The position numbers were made by a program, and so were the translations under genes. From Prinia subflava (taxonomy: Eukaryota > Chordata > Aves > Passeriformes > Cisticolidae): a stretch of 64,000 nucleotides of DNA. Location of the stretch: NCBI RefSeq assembly GCF_021018805.1, contig NC_086283.1, positions 21,479,662 through 21,543,661 of the forward strand, given 5' to 3'. Positions 1-11,541 of this stretch are shown piece after piece (the first letter of the stretch is position 1; the number at the start of each line of letters is the position of its first letter). Under the pieces are notes generated by a model. The model was given only the letters and a program-made list of their open reading frames with translations, was not told the DNA's origin and searched no databases.

Positions 1-3000
1 TGAAACACGATTGACTCCCTGATCTTTAAAGGACTGATCCAAGGGCAAGAGAAATCAAGGGGAGGACGTGGCCACCCTCAGATGTTTCTTGGTTTTGCTC
101 CTGCCTGAGGTGGACTTTACTCCTGGATAAATTCCAGAACAGACCTCTGAGCATGATAAAATAATAATTATGTGGGTTTCTATTGGTGTATTTATCATAA
201 TGGAGAACAGGCAATTTTCCCTCTTCACAAAGCACCAGAATTGAGTTCCTAGGGGAATTATTGCTTTACTAATTACACGAGGTTTTATTCATTTTTTACT
301 GAGACAAACAATCTCATTCCCTTCAGGTGAGTTTATTTGCATGAATTGTGAAGTCTTGGGATTGGCATTTCTATAAATCAGGGGGAAAACCAGAGCTGTT
401 GGTAGCCTGTGTATCATGGGCATAATAGAGCCTTAATTTCCTCAGGAACATTTAATGCACAAAGACTTCCCTAAGACAGATTTACTGATTGGGATGAAAT
501 TCATACAATATATTTGTGGCAGGAGCTCTTGAACTTTAAACATCTAAACCAATGCTGGACTTTTGAGGCAATGGCAATGAAGTTATGAAGAGGGGCGGAC
601 ACAGAGAAACCCAAAATTTGTTCCCTTTGTGGTTAAATAACCAATAAATAATAAAATAAATAAACAAATAAAGGGATGAGTGACAGAAAAGACAAATTTG
701 CTGACCTGGGTTTTGCTGTGCTTAGACCCAGTATGTTGTAATTTTTATAACACATATCCAGTGTAACACTTTAACTAAGAGAGTTTGTGTATTAAATGAT
801 GTTAGATTAGGATATTTAATGGCTTATAGGATCTAGGGAGGACCCAGGAGGCTAATTTGTTTGCATTAGTTGGACGGGTCAACTGCTTCAAACATGCAGA
901 TTATAGAACTACTGGTAGATTGCATTACACAATTTAAATAAATAGTAGCAATTTGTCAATGTCATCTTAGCTTCAACATTTTCCTTTTAAACCCCAGGAA
1001 ATAGTAGCTCCAATTAAATTGACCTTTTCTTTTCTGCATCTTCATCTTATTAGCAGATAATGCTTAGTCTTTTAGCAAGTAAAATAAAAAGTAAAATTTA
1101 AAAAGTGCAAGGAATAGAAATAATTCCAAAGCAATGAGGCACTTGCAGGAAACTTTCAAGGGAAAATTACATTCTTTATAAACAGCTGAATCCCGTTTAG
1201 CCACCCAGTAAATTTTACAAGTCAGACATACATATATATGTCAGGAATGAATGAAGACATATGAATGGCTGGATCTCAGTGATTAAACCTTTGGTTTCAG
1301 GAGACAATCGCATGCTCTTGCCATGACAAAGCTTTAGGCTAGATTATTCATTTTGGAGTACAGTGGTTAAATCATGCAGAGATGAACGACCCTCAGCCAC
1401 ATCTGGAATGTGGGGAGTCGAGGCTACAGATCCACTTACTCACTCTTGGAGCACTGAAGGAGCTAGACTGGAAAACCTGGATGTCTTGCAGTCAAATGAA
1501 GTGGTGAAATACTTAAATTATCAGGTGACATGGAAGAATTTGGCTCATGAGGTTTCCCTATGTCAATGTGCATAAAAATTGGTTTAATTCTTTGTCCTCC
1601 TGAAAAGCAATGGCAGTAAAATCAGAATTTGTTTCAATTTTGGTAAAGGAGGTTGTTTTGAACCCATGGCAGATTGATGTTTTGGGGAAGAATTTGGCCA
1701 GAGAAAGTTCCTTAAAGATTCCTCAGTGTTCCAGGCAAAATCCTGGGACAGGAACTCTGCTATTGCTATGTCCTGGTGGAGTTTACCTGGGAAAGAGAAC
1801 AGTTCCCTAAATTAGAACATCTCAAAACTTCAGGTTTTGCTGAAAAAGGGGTGGATTGTTTTCAGTTGTTCAGGCTGAAAAGGGTTTTGGAGCTACTTTG
1901 TCTTGCCTGAGCAGTTTGTGACTAAAGCAAGAAAAACTGAAATGTGAAATCATGAAAAAAATACTATTTTTTTAAGAAAGATGCCAATCATCTCAGCTGG
2001 AATCCAAGGGGGGACAAAACCCAAACTGACCAACCAAGAAACATACAGACAAACCCCCCCAAAAAATCCAAACAAAACTCAACCAGCCAAAAAAGTTCTT
2101 GTTCACTGATCTTCAGTGCCATGGATAGAATGACAATTCTCATGAGAAAATCCAAATTGGTTTCAATTATCCATTGTTTTATTCATCTTTTTTTATCAGC
2201 AAATCTACTTTCCAGTCCTTTCCCTTTGGGTGTAGTATGAGGCATCTCTCACTTTGCTGCTTTGTTTCCAGCTGCACTGGGGAGCTTAGGATAATCTCAG
2301 TGTTTGGGCTGAAAAGTTTCCATCCATTTCTTGTGCCACGTAGCAATAAATCCCAGAAACAAAAACACAGCCAATTTCTTGCACTGCCCTTTATCACACC
2401 TGATGTTTATGTGATGCTCTCAGAGAGTTTGGAGCACCCAGCAAAACTCCCTCTTACACAGAGGGTTACAATAGCACTGACTTTATAGACTCACCTGCTA
2501 ATTAAAAGGACTTTTTTTTCTGAGCATGTGGAACTGGCACATTCCCAAGCTGAATGCTCCAAGCACAAAACACGGGATATTTAAAGTTTCACTTTATTTA
2601 GAATTCAGAGCAGATCATCCAGCAGCCACCATTTGAAAAGAGGCCAGAAAGCAATTTTAACAATATCACATGTGAGAAGATGATTCAAAGTTTGGGAGAA
2701 GGATAATCCTGTAATCTCTGTGATCTAAAACTGAGCAGAGGACATAGGAAAGCATATTAAATACAAAAATCCAGATTTCTGCTACTTTCAGTTCCGACTG
2801 CTCAGAGAGCAGACATGGTATACATGGATCTCTCTCATCATTTTTTTAATGTCATTAAACTGGGTAACTAATCCTCAGAAATTAAAAATAGCCCAGCAAG
2901 GGTTGCAAGGACGGGGGTTGACCTCTCCCTTCCCATTTTGTCTTCAGGGACACTCCATATTTCCCCAGGCACAAGGGAGAAGAGCAAGGGCTGTTCAGGC

Positions 3001-6000
3001 TTCTGAGATGTTCCTGTGGCTCCAAGATTTCCAAAGTGTATTGCCTTCTGCTTGGAATAAAAATAAATGGAGATGTGAAGAGCAGTCACTTCTGGATTAT
3101 TTTTTCCCAATCAAGGCAATTAAAGCTAATTAGAAAAACATAAATTTTCAATTTGAGAGGATAACTGCTAAGGAATATTTTAAGGTTATTTGGAGAATTT
3201 TGCATGCATTTATTTAATGTGCTATTTAATGTTGAAGAGAGCACTGCATCTTCTCCTAGCGTCTTTGCAAATGCTATGTCATCAAGTGCACTCTTTTTAT
3301 TTGAATCCAGATACTAAAACGCAGTAGTAAATTTTATGAGTTTGTTTGCTTTTGCACTTTTTGTGGATTTCACAGATTTCTGCTTTGTGATCAATCAATG
3401 CCTTTTTTAAAATTCCTTTCAGAGCAGTAGTCATGAAGTCCTTTCCAAAGGATAAAAAGAGGGCAACAACTTTTAGGAGGCCAATCCTGACTGTTTCCAA
3501 GGGTTGTCAGTCTTTGGCTGGCAAGTGTTTTGTAGGAAGATTCAAGAATTCCACCAACACAAGTGGCAAAAATGGATTATTATCCTTTTTATTTTCTTTA
3601 TATATATGGTTTTTATTGGATTTTTTAAAGCTATCTGGCTCTTCTGCTGTTACCTCAAAGGTCTGGGTGGATTGCTTGAGGTGTGTACCCAACAGATTAA
3701 TGAGGTGAATCCCTTTGAGTGCCTGCTCTGGCTGAGGGGTATCAATTTCAGACTTTTAGGGCTGACACACTTACTTCATTTCCATGTGCAGTGCATGGAC
3801 CTCATCTCTTCCTGGGTACTTCCCAGTGCAAGCTCTGTTGAGATGGATCTGATTTGAGTGGGATTAGCAGAGAACCATGTCCCATGTACAGCGCTGGTTT
3901 TGTGCTGTTCCACTGCTGCCACTGCTCTTTGCCAGAGTACTCCATCCTTTATTAGCAGCTGGCAACAAAGCAAGAGAGGTGCACACTGTGGAGCAAAACA
4001 AGTCAGAACGAATTAATATTTGTACTTTTCACTGTCCTCTAAGAATCGTTTAAGGATAATTCTGGAAATTCCATGACTGCAGGTTGTCTGTGGTGTTTTC
4101 TCGCTTGTCAGCAGCTCAGGCTGCAGCAGAGATGTAACCAAAATGAAACAGCACATATGCAGTCATTACTCAGCAATTAAATAAAAATACAATAATTCCT
4201 CATTTTCCTTAAGGAACTCCATATAGTAGCAACACTTGGATAATTCTCTTCTTTCCCCCATTTCTGTATTTTCTGCGTGCCCAGATAAAAATAGCATGGC
4301 ATCATGTTAGTTGGTTACAGAGACTAAATCCACATAAACCAGAGGTTTTGATGTCTCTAAATCTGTTTGAAAAGGAATTATTTTTGTGCCTTTCTGGGTT
4401 TGCATGAATGTTACTATTATAATTTCCTTTTAAAGTTTAGCCCCACTGCCGAAGGGAAAATTCCTCAGCATAGAGAATGAGTAAGCAGCAGCTTTTGGTT
4501 GCTACATCGTCTCATATAAATGAACTGCTTTAATTGATTCTAAATGCAATTAAATAAAATTATCTGTAAATTGGTAAATGCATCCGTGGCTGCAAATAAA
4601 AACTCGGCCTACTTGAACAGGCTTTCTTCTTTCTGATAAACGTCACATTGTCACAGCCTTCGATTTTGGGACCGATGTATGAATCAGTTTCCTCCAGATC
4701 AAGACAAATCTTCACTCAGGCATTGCAGAGTTTTCCACCCTCTGTTTCAGTGAGCAATAATCATGCTGGAATATGTTCAAGGATCTTTATGGAAACATTC
4801 CTTAAATACTATTGAGAAGGTCTAAGTGTCCACTGTAGATCTGTAAATAAAATGTGATATGATGACACCAGGTGAGTACAGAAATGCTGGACCTTGGATA
4901 TGTTTGGACCAAGGGTGGCTTATACCTTGCAGGGAGTTATGGGGGCAAAAAGCAGATTTTGATACTGTTTTCAATCAGCAAAATCAAGCTAAAGTGATGC
5001 CAGCACTCTGTGCCTGCTGGGTTGAGCTCTCCATCCCAACAGCCCCCGCACTCCCAGGAAAGTGGGATGGAGAAGGCGCGTTGGAAGACTTGGAATTTGG
5101 GGAAGAGGTTCCTCTTAATAAGATGGGAGACTCCAGACATTTTTACAGAGAACAAGAGACTAACTTGTCAAGTTCTGCTGTGCAGAACTTTTAAATGATG
5201 CACAAGTGACTCCTGGGGGTGCATTTGTCTTGTCTATGTCCTGTGACGTGGGGATGTTCTTTGGGTGAGAAGGACCTGGAGGAGGGAAACACAGAGGAGG
5301 GAAGAGCTGAGCTTGGGGAGGTTGATGCTGACGTGAGTTTAGGCATGAACTCAGGGAATAAGAATATAAATTTGTTCTGTTCATATTTCTCACTGGTACA
5401 GGGCACTGCAGTGTTGCAACTCATTCTTTTTCTCAGGCTGAGAGTCATTGCCAAGGCTTGATTTTGGATCTCCTGGTTATGTAGGAGTTTGTTACTGTCC
5501 TTCATTTGGATTAAGATGCACTGTAGGGAGATTCTATTATTATTATTATTTAAAGTTTATATTGATTTTTTTTAAGAGTGTCTTTAAAAGAATGGCTCTT
5601 CATCAGCCATGCTGATATAAAAACACATTACTATAATAATGGCCTTTGAATACTGTCCATTAAACTTTGACATTTAAAGTGTTTACTGTGAATACATATT
5701 AAATTTCTCATTAAAGACAAGGTCTGGTTTTCTTGATGTGACTCTTAGATTAAATCAGTCTAATCCAAAATAAATACAAAGATGGAGAATTCATAACAAG
5801 CTGCCATGCGGATTCTCTTTGTGTAAAACAGCAACTGCTTTTGTGGCAGGGAGATTTCATTTTAGTGTCTCCTCTTTGGCCCTCAAGAAAAAAAATCTGT
5901 TCATTGTGTACAAAACCTTTTGCACTTTGACATAAGTCCTTCCAGCAGAATCCCTTTTTTTTTTAACTGCAACAAACTTAAACCATATTCCATTTCACAA

Positions 6001-6417
6001 AAGTGAAATGTGCTGAACATGTGCTTTTTAAAATAGAAGCATGTGCATCAACTCTCCTACTGAAGACACTTTCTGAGAGAGGTCTCCTGGGAAGGTCCAT
6101 TACCCAAAATTCAGCGAGCACAGGAAAAGGGTGAAACAGTATTAGATCAAGCTTTGCTAGGCTGGATGGCCCAGGCTGTGGAATAAGTGATATTTAATAC
6201 ATGCACTTGGAGGCTCCTGTTGAGTGCCCTGTTTGGTAACCCGGATCAGGATGCTTGTTTAGTGGATAAAAGTGTAACTTTAGAAATTGGCAGGAACTTT
6301 CTGTGCTTGGCCACCTGTACTCTCAGCCAGATAGGGTGTAAGGAGCCTCAGACAAGCACACTTTTCAAAGTTTGTTCTGTTTCACTTCCTTAAAACCACC
6401 AGATTCAAAGAACCATT

Positions 6418-6421
<4 letters not shown>
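1..6421. other. Unique AT-rich non-coding DNA
   Basis: I see no exon, RNA gene or recognisable transposon here. Open frames are at most about 117 codons, overlap on both strands and lack domains. The only low-complexity item is a short TTA run (5533-5550). Poly-A signals such as AATAAA occur often, as expected by chance in AT-rich DNA, and I did not treat them as transcript ends. The segment is best read as intergenic or intronic. Confidence 0.6.
5533..5550. repeat. (TTA)n short microsatellite
   Basis: About six consecutive ATT/TTA units are visible inside a generally AT-rich context. It is short and probably only weakly polymorphic. Confidence 0.7.

Positions 6422-6461
<40 letters not shown>
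6422..6461. repeat. Uninterrupted A40 homopolymer
   Basis: Forty consecutive A residues are visible with no interruption. It could be a mononucleotide microsatellite or the poly-A tail of a plus-strand retrocopy whose body would lie upstream. CR1 elements do not normally end in poly-A, so CR1 is not the source. I could not identify a parent transcript in roughly 6150-6421 or a convincing target-site duplication. The exact length in an assembly is unreliable for tracts like this. Confidence 0.9.
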
Positions 6462-6464
<3 letters not shown>

Positions 6465-7025
6465 TCTCTCAGTTCAAAGATGCATTTATAAAGCTCAGTG
6501 GTCTTTATGATCAAGCTCATACTTTGTCTTCTTGTTACTAAAATAATACTTTTATCCTGCCTTCTTTTTCCTCTCTCATCTGTTTTGTTATGAAAACACA
6601 ACCATAATGAAGGTCTCAGGCATTGTATATTCCAGGCAATGTGATACCACAAGTAATAAAAATGGGATTTTTCTCTTTTTGGTGGAGTTTTTGCTGTCAA
6701 TAATAATTGTATCAAAAATAATGTGAACTCCCACCGACGCCTGCATAGTCAATCAGCATAAAGCATTAGCACTTCAGGGACACAAAGGCTCTGAGCCTGA
6801 TAAAAGAGATTGGACTGAGAATTTTGACCTAAGAATATAATAATGTCTTCCAAGATCTCATTATGCCCGTGCCCATTTGAAACCATCTGGGGCCCGGAAT
6901 AATAAAAGGAGTGGTGTGAATTTATGAACCCATAGATCCAGCCATGCCCCTTTGGATATTGTGTTGGATTAGTAGATTTACTGCTAATCCAAACACTGTG
7001 GGCAAAATTATGTCTTTACATCTGC

Positions 7026-7050
7026 ACTGCGGCTCTCGCGGAGCCGCAGT
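7026..7050. repeat. Perfect GC-rich inverted repeat (10-bp stem, 5-nt loop)
   Basis: The left arm ACTGCGGCTC (7026-7035) is exactly complementary to the right arm GAGCCGCAGT (7041-7050), across the loop TCGCG. The stem is GC-rich and carries CpGs in an otherwise AT-rich neighbourhood. It has no T-run after it and no gene next to it, so I do not call it a terminator. It could be chance, a small structured RNA stem or a fold-back relic. Confidence 0.85.
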
Positions 7051-8079
7051 AACTTAAACGCTTGAAGGGTTGACAGCAGCTCCCCTGCTTCAGGCACAAT
7101 CTTCTGGCACCCTGCCACCTTCCCAAAAGTGCAGCTCCTCAGATGCACGTCCTCCACGTCTTGCCATGGCACTTCTCCAAAGAGAGATGCTGCTGCCTCC
7201 GGAAGGAGAGGGGCTGGTGAAGGAAAAGTCACTGCTGCTGCCTCGGCCAGGTGGGAGCGGCGCAAACGAGGCACAGTTGGCACAGGGAGAGATTGATCCA
7301 TCTTCTTCCAGTTGCCTCAGGTGCAGAGCCCGAAGACAAGGGTCTACATTTAATTGGGGGTGTCTGCGGCTAAATAAAATAGTTGTATGCAAATCCTTTT
7401 CCTAAGGGGCAGCCATGTGGACTCGTGACCTTTCTTTGAATGGTTTGGAGCCCAGAAATCAATGATTACACTAAATCCATAATTATATTCTTTTCATCTG
7501 TGGCAGGATACTGATAGCATGACAGATGTGAGACCTTGAAAGCACGGGAACTTCAAAGACCACTGAGATGTGTTACACAACATGGACATATGTAACAGGA
7601 AAAAAAAATAAAATAGCGAGAGGCTGCTCTGCCAGTGCTTTGGTTGATCCCTCTCCTGCACACCTGTGTGCACACACATGTACACATTTACACACATGGC
7701 TCAGGTCCCAAGTGAACAGAACAACCCAAAGAATTTAGCATTTTCATTGTTGTTTCATTTTATATCAAGAGGCTTCCCAAAGAAAGAAGGGGATAGGCTG
7801 GAGGAGCCATGGCTGGAGACACTGGGGAAATCAAGAGATTGAGTGTGCACCAGCACCTCTTGTGCTGCTGCTGCTGGGGGGATATGGCCAAGAGGGTTTA
7901 CTCTTCCAGATGATGTTGTACAACAATGTATTTCTGCCTTTCAAGGGCAGAACTGTACAGGATGGTCACTTTTGTGCCTTGTAATAACATGTTCAGAAAG
8001 AGACACTGGGTCAGCGTGATAAGGGTTTGCAGTGGGGTGTGAGGGAAGCTCAGCCTTCACACCCCAGACCGCGGAGAGA

Positions 8080-8084
8080 ACAAC
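8080..8084. repeat. Target-site duplication, left copy (ACAAC)
   Basis: It matches 8828-8832 exactly and abuts the TG end of the LTR. The perfect match suggests the insertion is not very old. Confidence 0.8.
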
Positions 8085-8827
8085 TGTCTTGGTTTGGAAA
8101 GACAGGTATCTGTCAGGGAAAACTGGAGTTTCCCTTGGAATGGAGAATGTAAAACTCCTTTCCCCCAAATTATTACAATTTTGCAATTAGGAGCTTTCAG
8201 GCAAAAATATGGGAATAGGAATAATGGTTCTTTACTAGGAATACTAAAAATACAAATGCAGTAATACAAAAAAAAACAAGCAAGCAAACAAACAAAAGTC
8301 CTTGAAAACCCTGACAGAGTCAGAGATATGACCTGATACCCTGTTGGTCAGTATGCTGGAAGCAGTCCAAATAAGTCTTCCTGGAGTGACAGATGTGGTT
8401 CTGTTGGAGTAGAGATGATCCTGAAGTGGCGGTGAGATGATTCCAGTCTTCCTCTGAGAATCCAGTGGAAAAGAGGATGCTCTGCTGTTCTGAATCTCAG
8501 GTTTTATCCAGGTAGGAATGCTTGCCTCCTCCCACTGGGTGGAGTATCTCACAACGGAATGATTTAATTTTATCAGTCAGGTGGTGAGCCTTAATGGCTC
8601 ATTAACAGCAGATATCCCCCTGGAGGGAGGATGGGTCGTGGAAGAGATAAGGAACTTTGCTCCCCTGGTTTTAACAGCTGGCCCATTAACAGAAGGAATC
8701 CATCCCCTCCACCCCAGAGTTATGAGGAATGGATTATATAAGAGATAAAGAAAACCATCTCTCCAACTGGTTTCAACAGATGGCAAATAGAATATACATT
8801 TTTAGTTAGATATTACAACCCAAGACA
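8085..8827 (-). mobile_element. Solo LTR, ERVL-like endogenous retrovirus, with 5-bp TSD
   Basis: The 743-bp segment begins TGTCTTGGTTTGG and ends CAACCCAAGACA on the plus strand, which are imperfect inverted terminal motifs of TG...CA type. It is flanked by the 5-bp direct repeat ACAAC at 8080-8084 and 8828-8832. A 5-bp duplication is typical of ERVL-class integration. I place the sense strand as minus because a variant poly-A signal AGTAAA (complement of 8231-8236) lies about 146 bp from the minus-strand 3' end. The layout also matches my memory of abundant songbird LTRs, though the family name needs a library search. No internal gag/pol sequence or second LTR is present, so recombination has left a solo LTR. 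A 102-codon frame inside it (8244-8552, minus) shows no known domain. Confidence 0.85.
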
Positions 8828-8832
8828 ACAAC
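8828..8832. repeat. Target-site duplication, right copy (ACAAC)
   Basis: It is identical to 8080-8084 and directly follows the terminal CA of the LTR. Confidence 0.8.
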
Positions 8833-11321
8833 ACAGGTCCCGACCTGGGACAGGTGACATTTGGGCCACCGTGAGCCCAGAAATGCTCCCTGGAGGAGGC
8901 TGATGTGAAGGTGTGGGAAATTCAGAATTACTGGATAAGTGACACATTCCCCGTGTGCCAGGGTGCAGTTGACGTGGATCCTGGTGCTCCACAACTGCAA
9001 AGAGATATAAGTTTTTATAAGCAGAAATTTCAAAAAAAAAATAGATAGTGCTTCCTGTTCATCCCATATTTAAAAGTTTTAATTTTTTTTTATATTCAGT
9101 CAGTGCCCCACAGTGTTGGCAAGTAGGAAACAAATTTGTTAACAGGGAATGGGAAATTACATTCCCAAGAGTTCCTTGGTATTTGGAGCTGGAAATGTAA
9201 ATCAACATCTTACTACTCATCATACTCAGAGTTGAAGGGTACAAGATGGATATTTTTTGTTTATTCCAGCTTCAGTAAATAGCAAAACTATTCAGTATTC
9301 ATCCTTATTATTTATTAGTAACATTTACTCCTTAAAAATTTGGTGTGAATCAAAAATTTTGAGTGTAATATCAAAAATTAATTTGCATGAACTCTGCATG
9401 ATACCGTGTCAAAATCAGAGAGTAAATACAATTATGTATATGTTCCTTGCATTACACATCACATAGATAACTCGTAACCCCAAACAGATCAGGAAATGAT
9501 GTTACGAAGGACACTGATAAGATAAACTGAAGATTTTTGGTGGCTGACATCAACACAAGGAAGTTTATAACCATATAATTCAATTTTTGATGAAATTTCA
9601 TAGCATTAATAATGTGGAAATGTAGGTTGAAAATTATCAGGGGGTTGGGTTTTCCATAAAATCGAAAACCTAGATATTGTTACTTTTTGAGATTCAGTGG
9701 AGACTTCTCAGAAAAAAAAAATGCACGTACAAATGCAAATCTCCCCAATATTACAAGAATTACTTAGTTTCCGTGGCCAGATCAGAGCATTTATCACCTT
9801 AGCCTGATCCGGAGATCCCAAAATACCATTCTAGCATTGATCTCAGAGCCTGAAATGCCTGAATGATACTTGAGCTAGTGCTGTCTTGGATTAAAAAGCC
9901 CAGATTTGGAGGGAACACCCCTTAAAAAGATAATTTTTTTAAACAGGTATTTGTTTGAAGCTGGTGGGGCATCTCTCAGGCTGGAAGTGTCTCCTCAGGG
10001 CTGCATTAAGTCAGACAAAGTAGCACAAGTAGCAAAGTGTGTATGGGGTTTTTCTCCTTCCTGCACAATTTATAGATACCTATGAAGCTTTGGAATCAGC
10101 TGAATTTCAAAACACCAGTAATTCTTCCTGCTCTCCCTGTGCAATTCCCAAACTGAGTGAAGTCCTTCCTAGCACCTTTCTGCTTTGCTGTTTTCAATAT
10201 CTACTTACAATTCATTTTCCAGATGATCCTTCATTTGTTTCTCCCCTAGTTTTTTCCCTTTGGTTATTTCCTCCTCATGCTATTCCATCGGCATTGCTTG
10301 GCGGGCACCTCAGCGTTCCTTTCCTGGCCACCAAAGGAGCATCTTCTGGAAGGCCAGCCACGTAAATTCAGCCAAATACTTGTGGGGAATTCCAAGATAC
10401 CTGGGCAGAGCCAGTACCTTCAATCACTGAGGTCTGTTCTTCAAGGCAGATTAATTGAAGTGATGCACTGGTTGCGTGGTATTATAAAGTCATTTTGTCA
10501 CTCCTGTGAAAGAAGTACCATCCCCATTCCTCCAAATATTCAAATCTTACCTTTTCTGCCTAACGCAGGGGGCACCAAGATGAACAAACTAGTTATACAT
10601 GCATGGAAAGTAGCAAGCTGAAAGTAATTGTGTATTCAGTTTTAATGGAGCCGAATCTCCTGCTGAGATTTCAATATCTGACAGCATTGCTTTCATTGCC
10701 CCAAATGCCCAACCTTTCTCTAATGTTTGACCTTGGGTATGATTATATTTCTGTATGTATCTCAAATGATGCAAAATCATTTGCCTGTATCAGTCATCTG
10801 TCGCTGACAGTCCTGCTCCAGCTCGTGGCAGAAGAGAACAAGTCTGATGGCGTTAACAATAGCTATAATGAGCTTTGATAGATGTTACCAGCCCTTCAAT
10901 AAATACATAAAGCATCTCTATAATGTCATTTTGTTAACTGATAAACAACAAAAGGATGAAGGCATTCACTTTTAACTATATTGCATGTCATTATTTTCTC
11001 ATTGCCTTGCGTAGGGTAGAGAAGTAGCGTGACCTGCAGAATAGAGGACAGGACTGCTGCTTTCAGTGCTGGTTATTTATATTCTTTGCTATCCCACCTG
11101 CTAAACGGGAGCTGTACAAGTGTGTGACAGGCTTCACCATGGCAGTTTTGTGTCAAGATGCTGACCCACAAACCTGGGCCTGTTCCTAGTGGTGGCACAT
11201 CACACACAGCATCAGTTTTACATCACTCCATGCCTGAGGCCAATGTGCAGCTCCTCAGAAATGCAGTTCTTGGGTCTACCTCTTGATTTTTTCTCTATCT
11301 GGTCCACTCTGGCCCCAGAGA
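8833..11321. other. Unique non-coding DNA
   Basis: No exon, RNA gene or clear transposon is visible. Frames of up to 114 codons (10277-10621) lack domains and overlap other frames. Near 11.0-11.3 kb the DNA is GC-richer and leads into the CR1 fragment that follows. Confidence 0.5.
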
Positions 11322-11541
11322 AGATTTAGGTTGGACAAATAGGAAGAAATTTTTTCACAGAAAGGGTGGTTAGGCATTGGAAGGGGCTACCCAGGGTGCT
11401 GGTGGAGTCCCCATCCCTGGAGGTGTTTAAGAAAGTATGGGAATGACACTCAGTGCCATGGTTGTGGTGACAAGGTGGTGTCAGGTCACAGGTTGGACTC
11501 AGTGATCTCAAAGGTCTATTCCAAGCTCAATAATTCCGTGA
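11322..11541 (+). mobile_element. CR1 LINE 3' fragment
   Basis: The segment follows the usual order of a CR1 3' end: AGGTTGGAC..., AGGAAGAAATTTTTTC, GGGTGGTTAGGCATTGGAA, GGGGCTACCCAGGG, GGTGGAGTCCCCATCCCTGG, then GGACTCAGTGATCTCAAAGG and a degraded ATTC terminal motif (near 11530). It is 5'-truncated, as nearly all CR1 copies are, and keeps only the 3' untranslated part with no reverse-transcriptase codons. Substitutions and small indels against the familiar consensus suggest an old copy. Confidence 0.85.

Larger units (their letters stand above)
6462..8084. other. Non-coding interval with a GC-richer centre
   Basis: About 7020-7400 is visibly GC-richer than its surroundings and carries open frames of about 100 codons on both strands, a sign of base composition rather than coding. 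It starts with a perfect hairpin (7026-7050). A CA/TG-rich stretch lies near 7660-7700. No exon or transposon is recognised. Confidence 0.5.

Noticed and set aside
8244..8552. 102-codon minus frame as a gene
   Set aside because: It lies wholly within a solo LTR and shows no domain.
8846..8866. Shared 16-mer GGGACAGGTGACATTT with about 24712-24727 as a dispersed repeat
   Set aside because: The match does not extend on either side; one such match is expected by chance in 64 kb.
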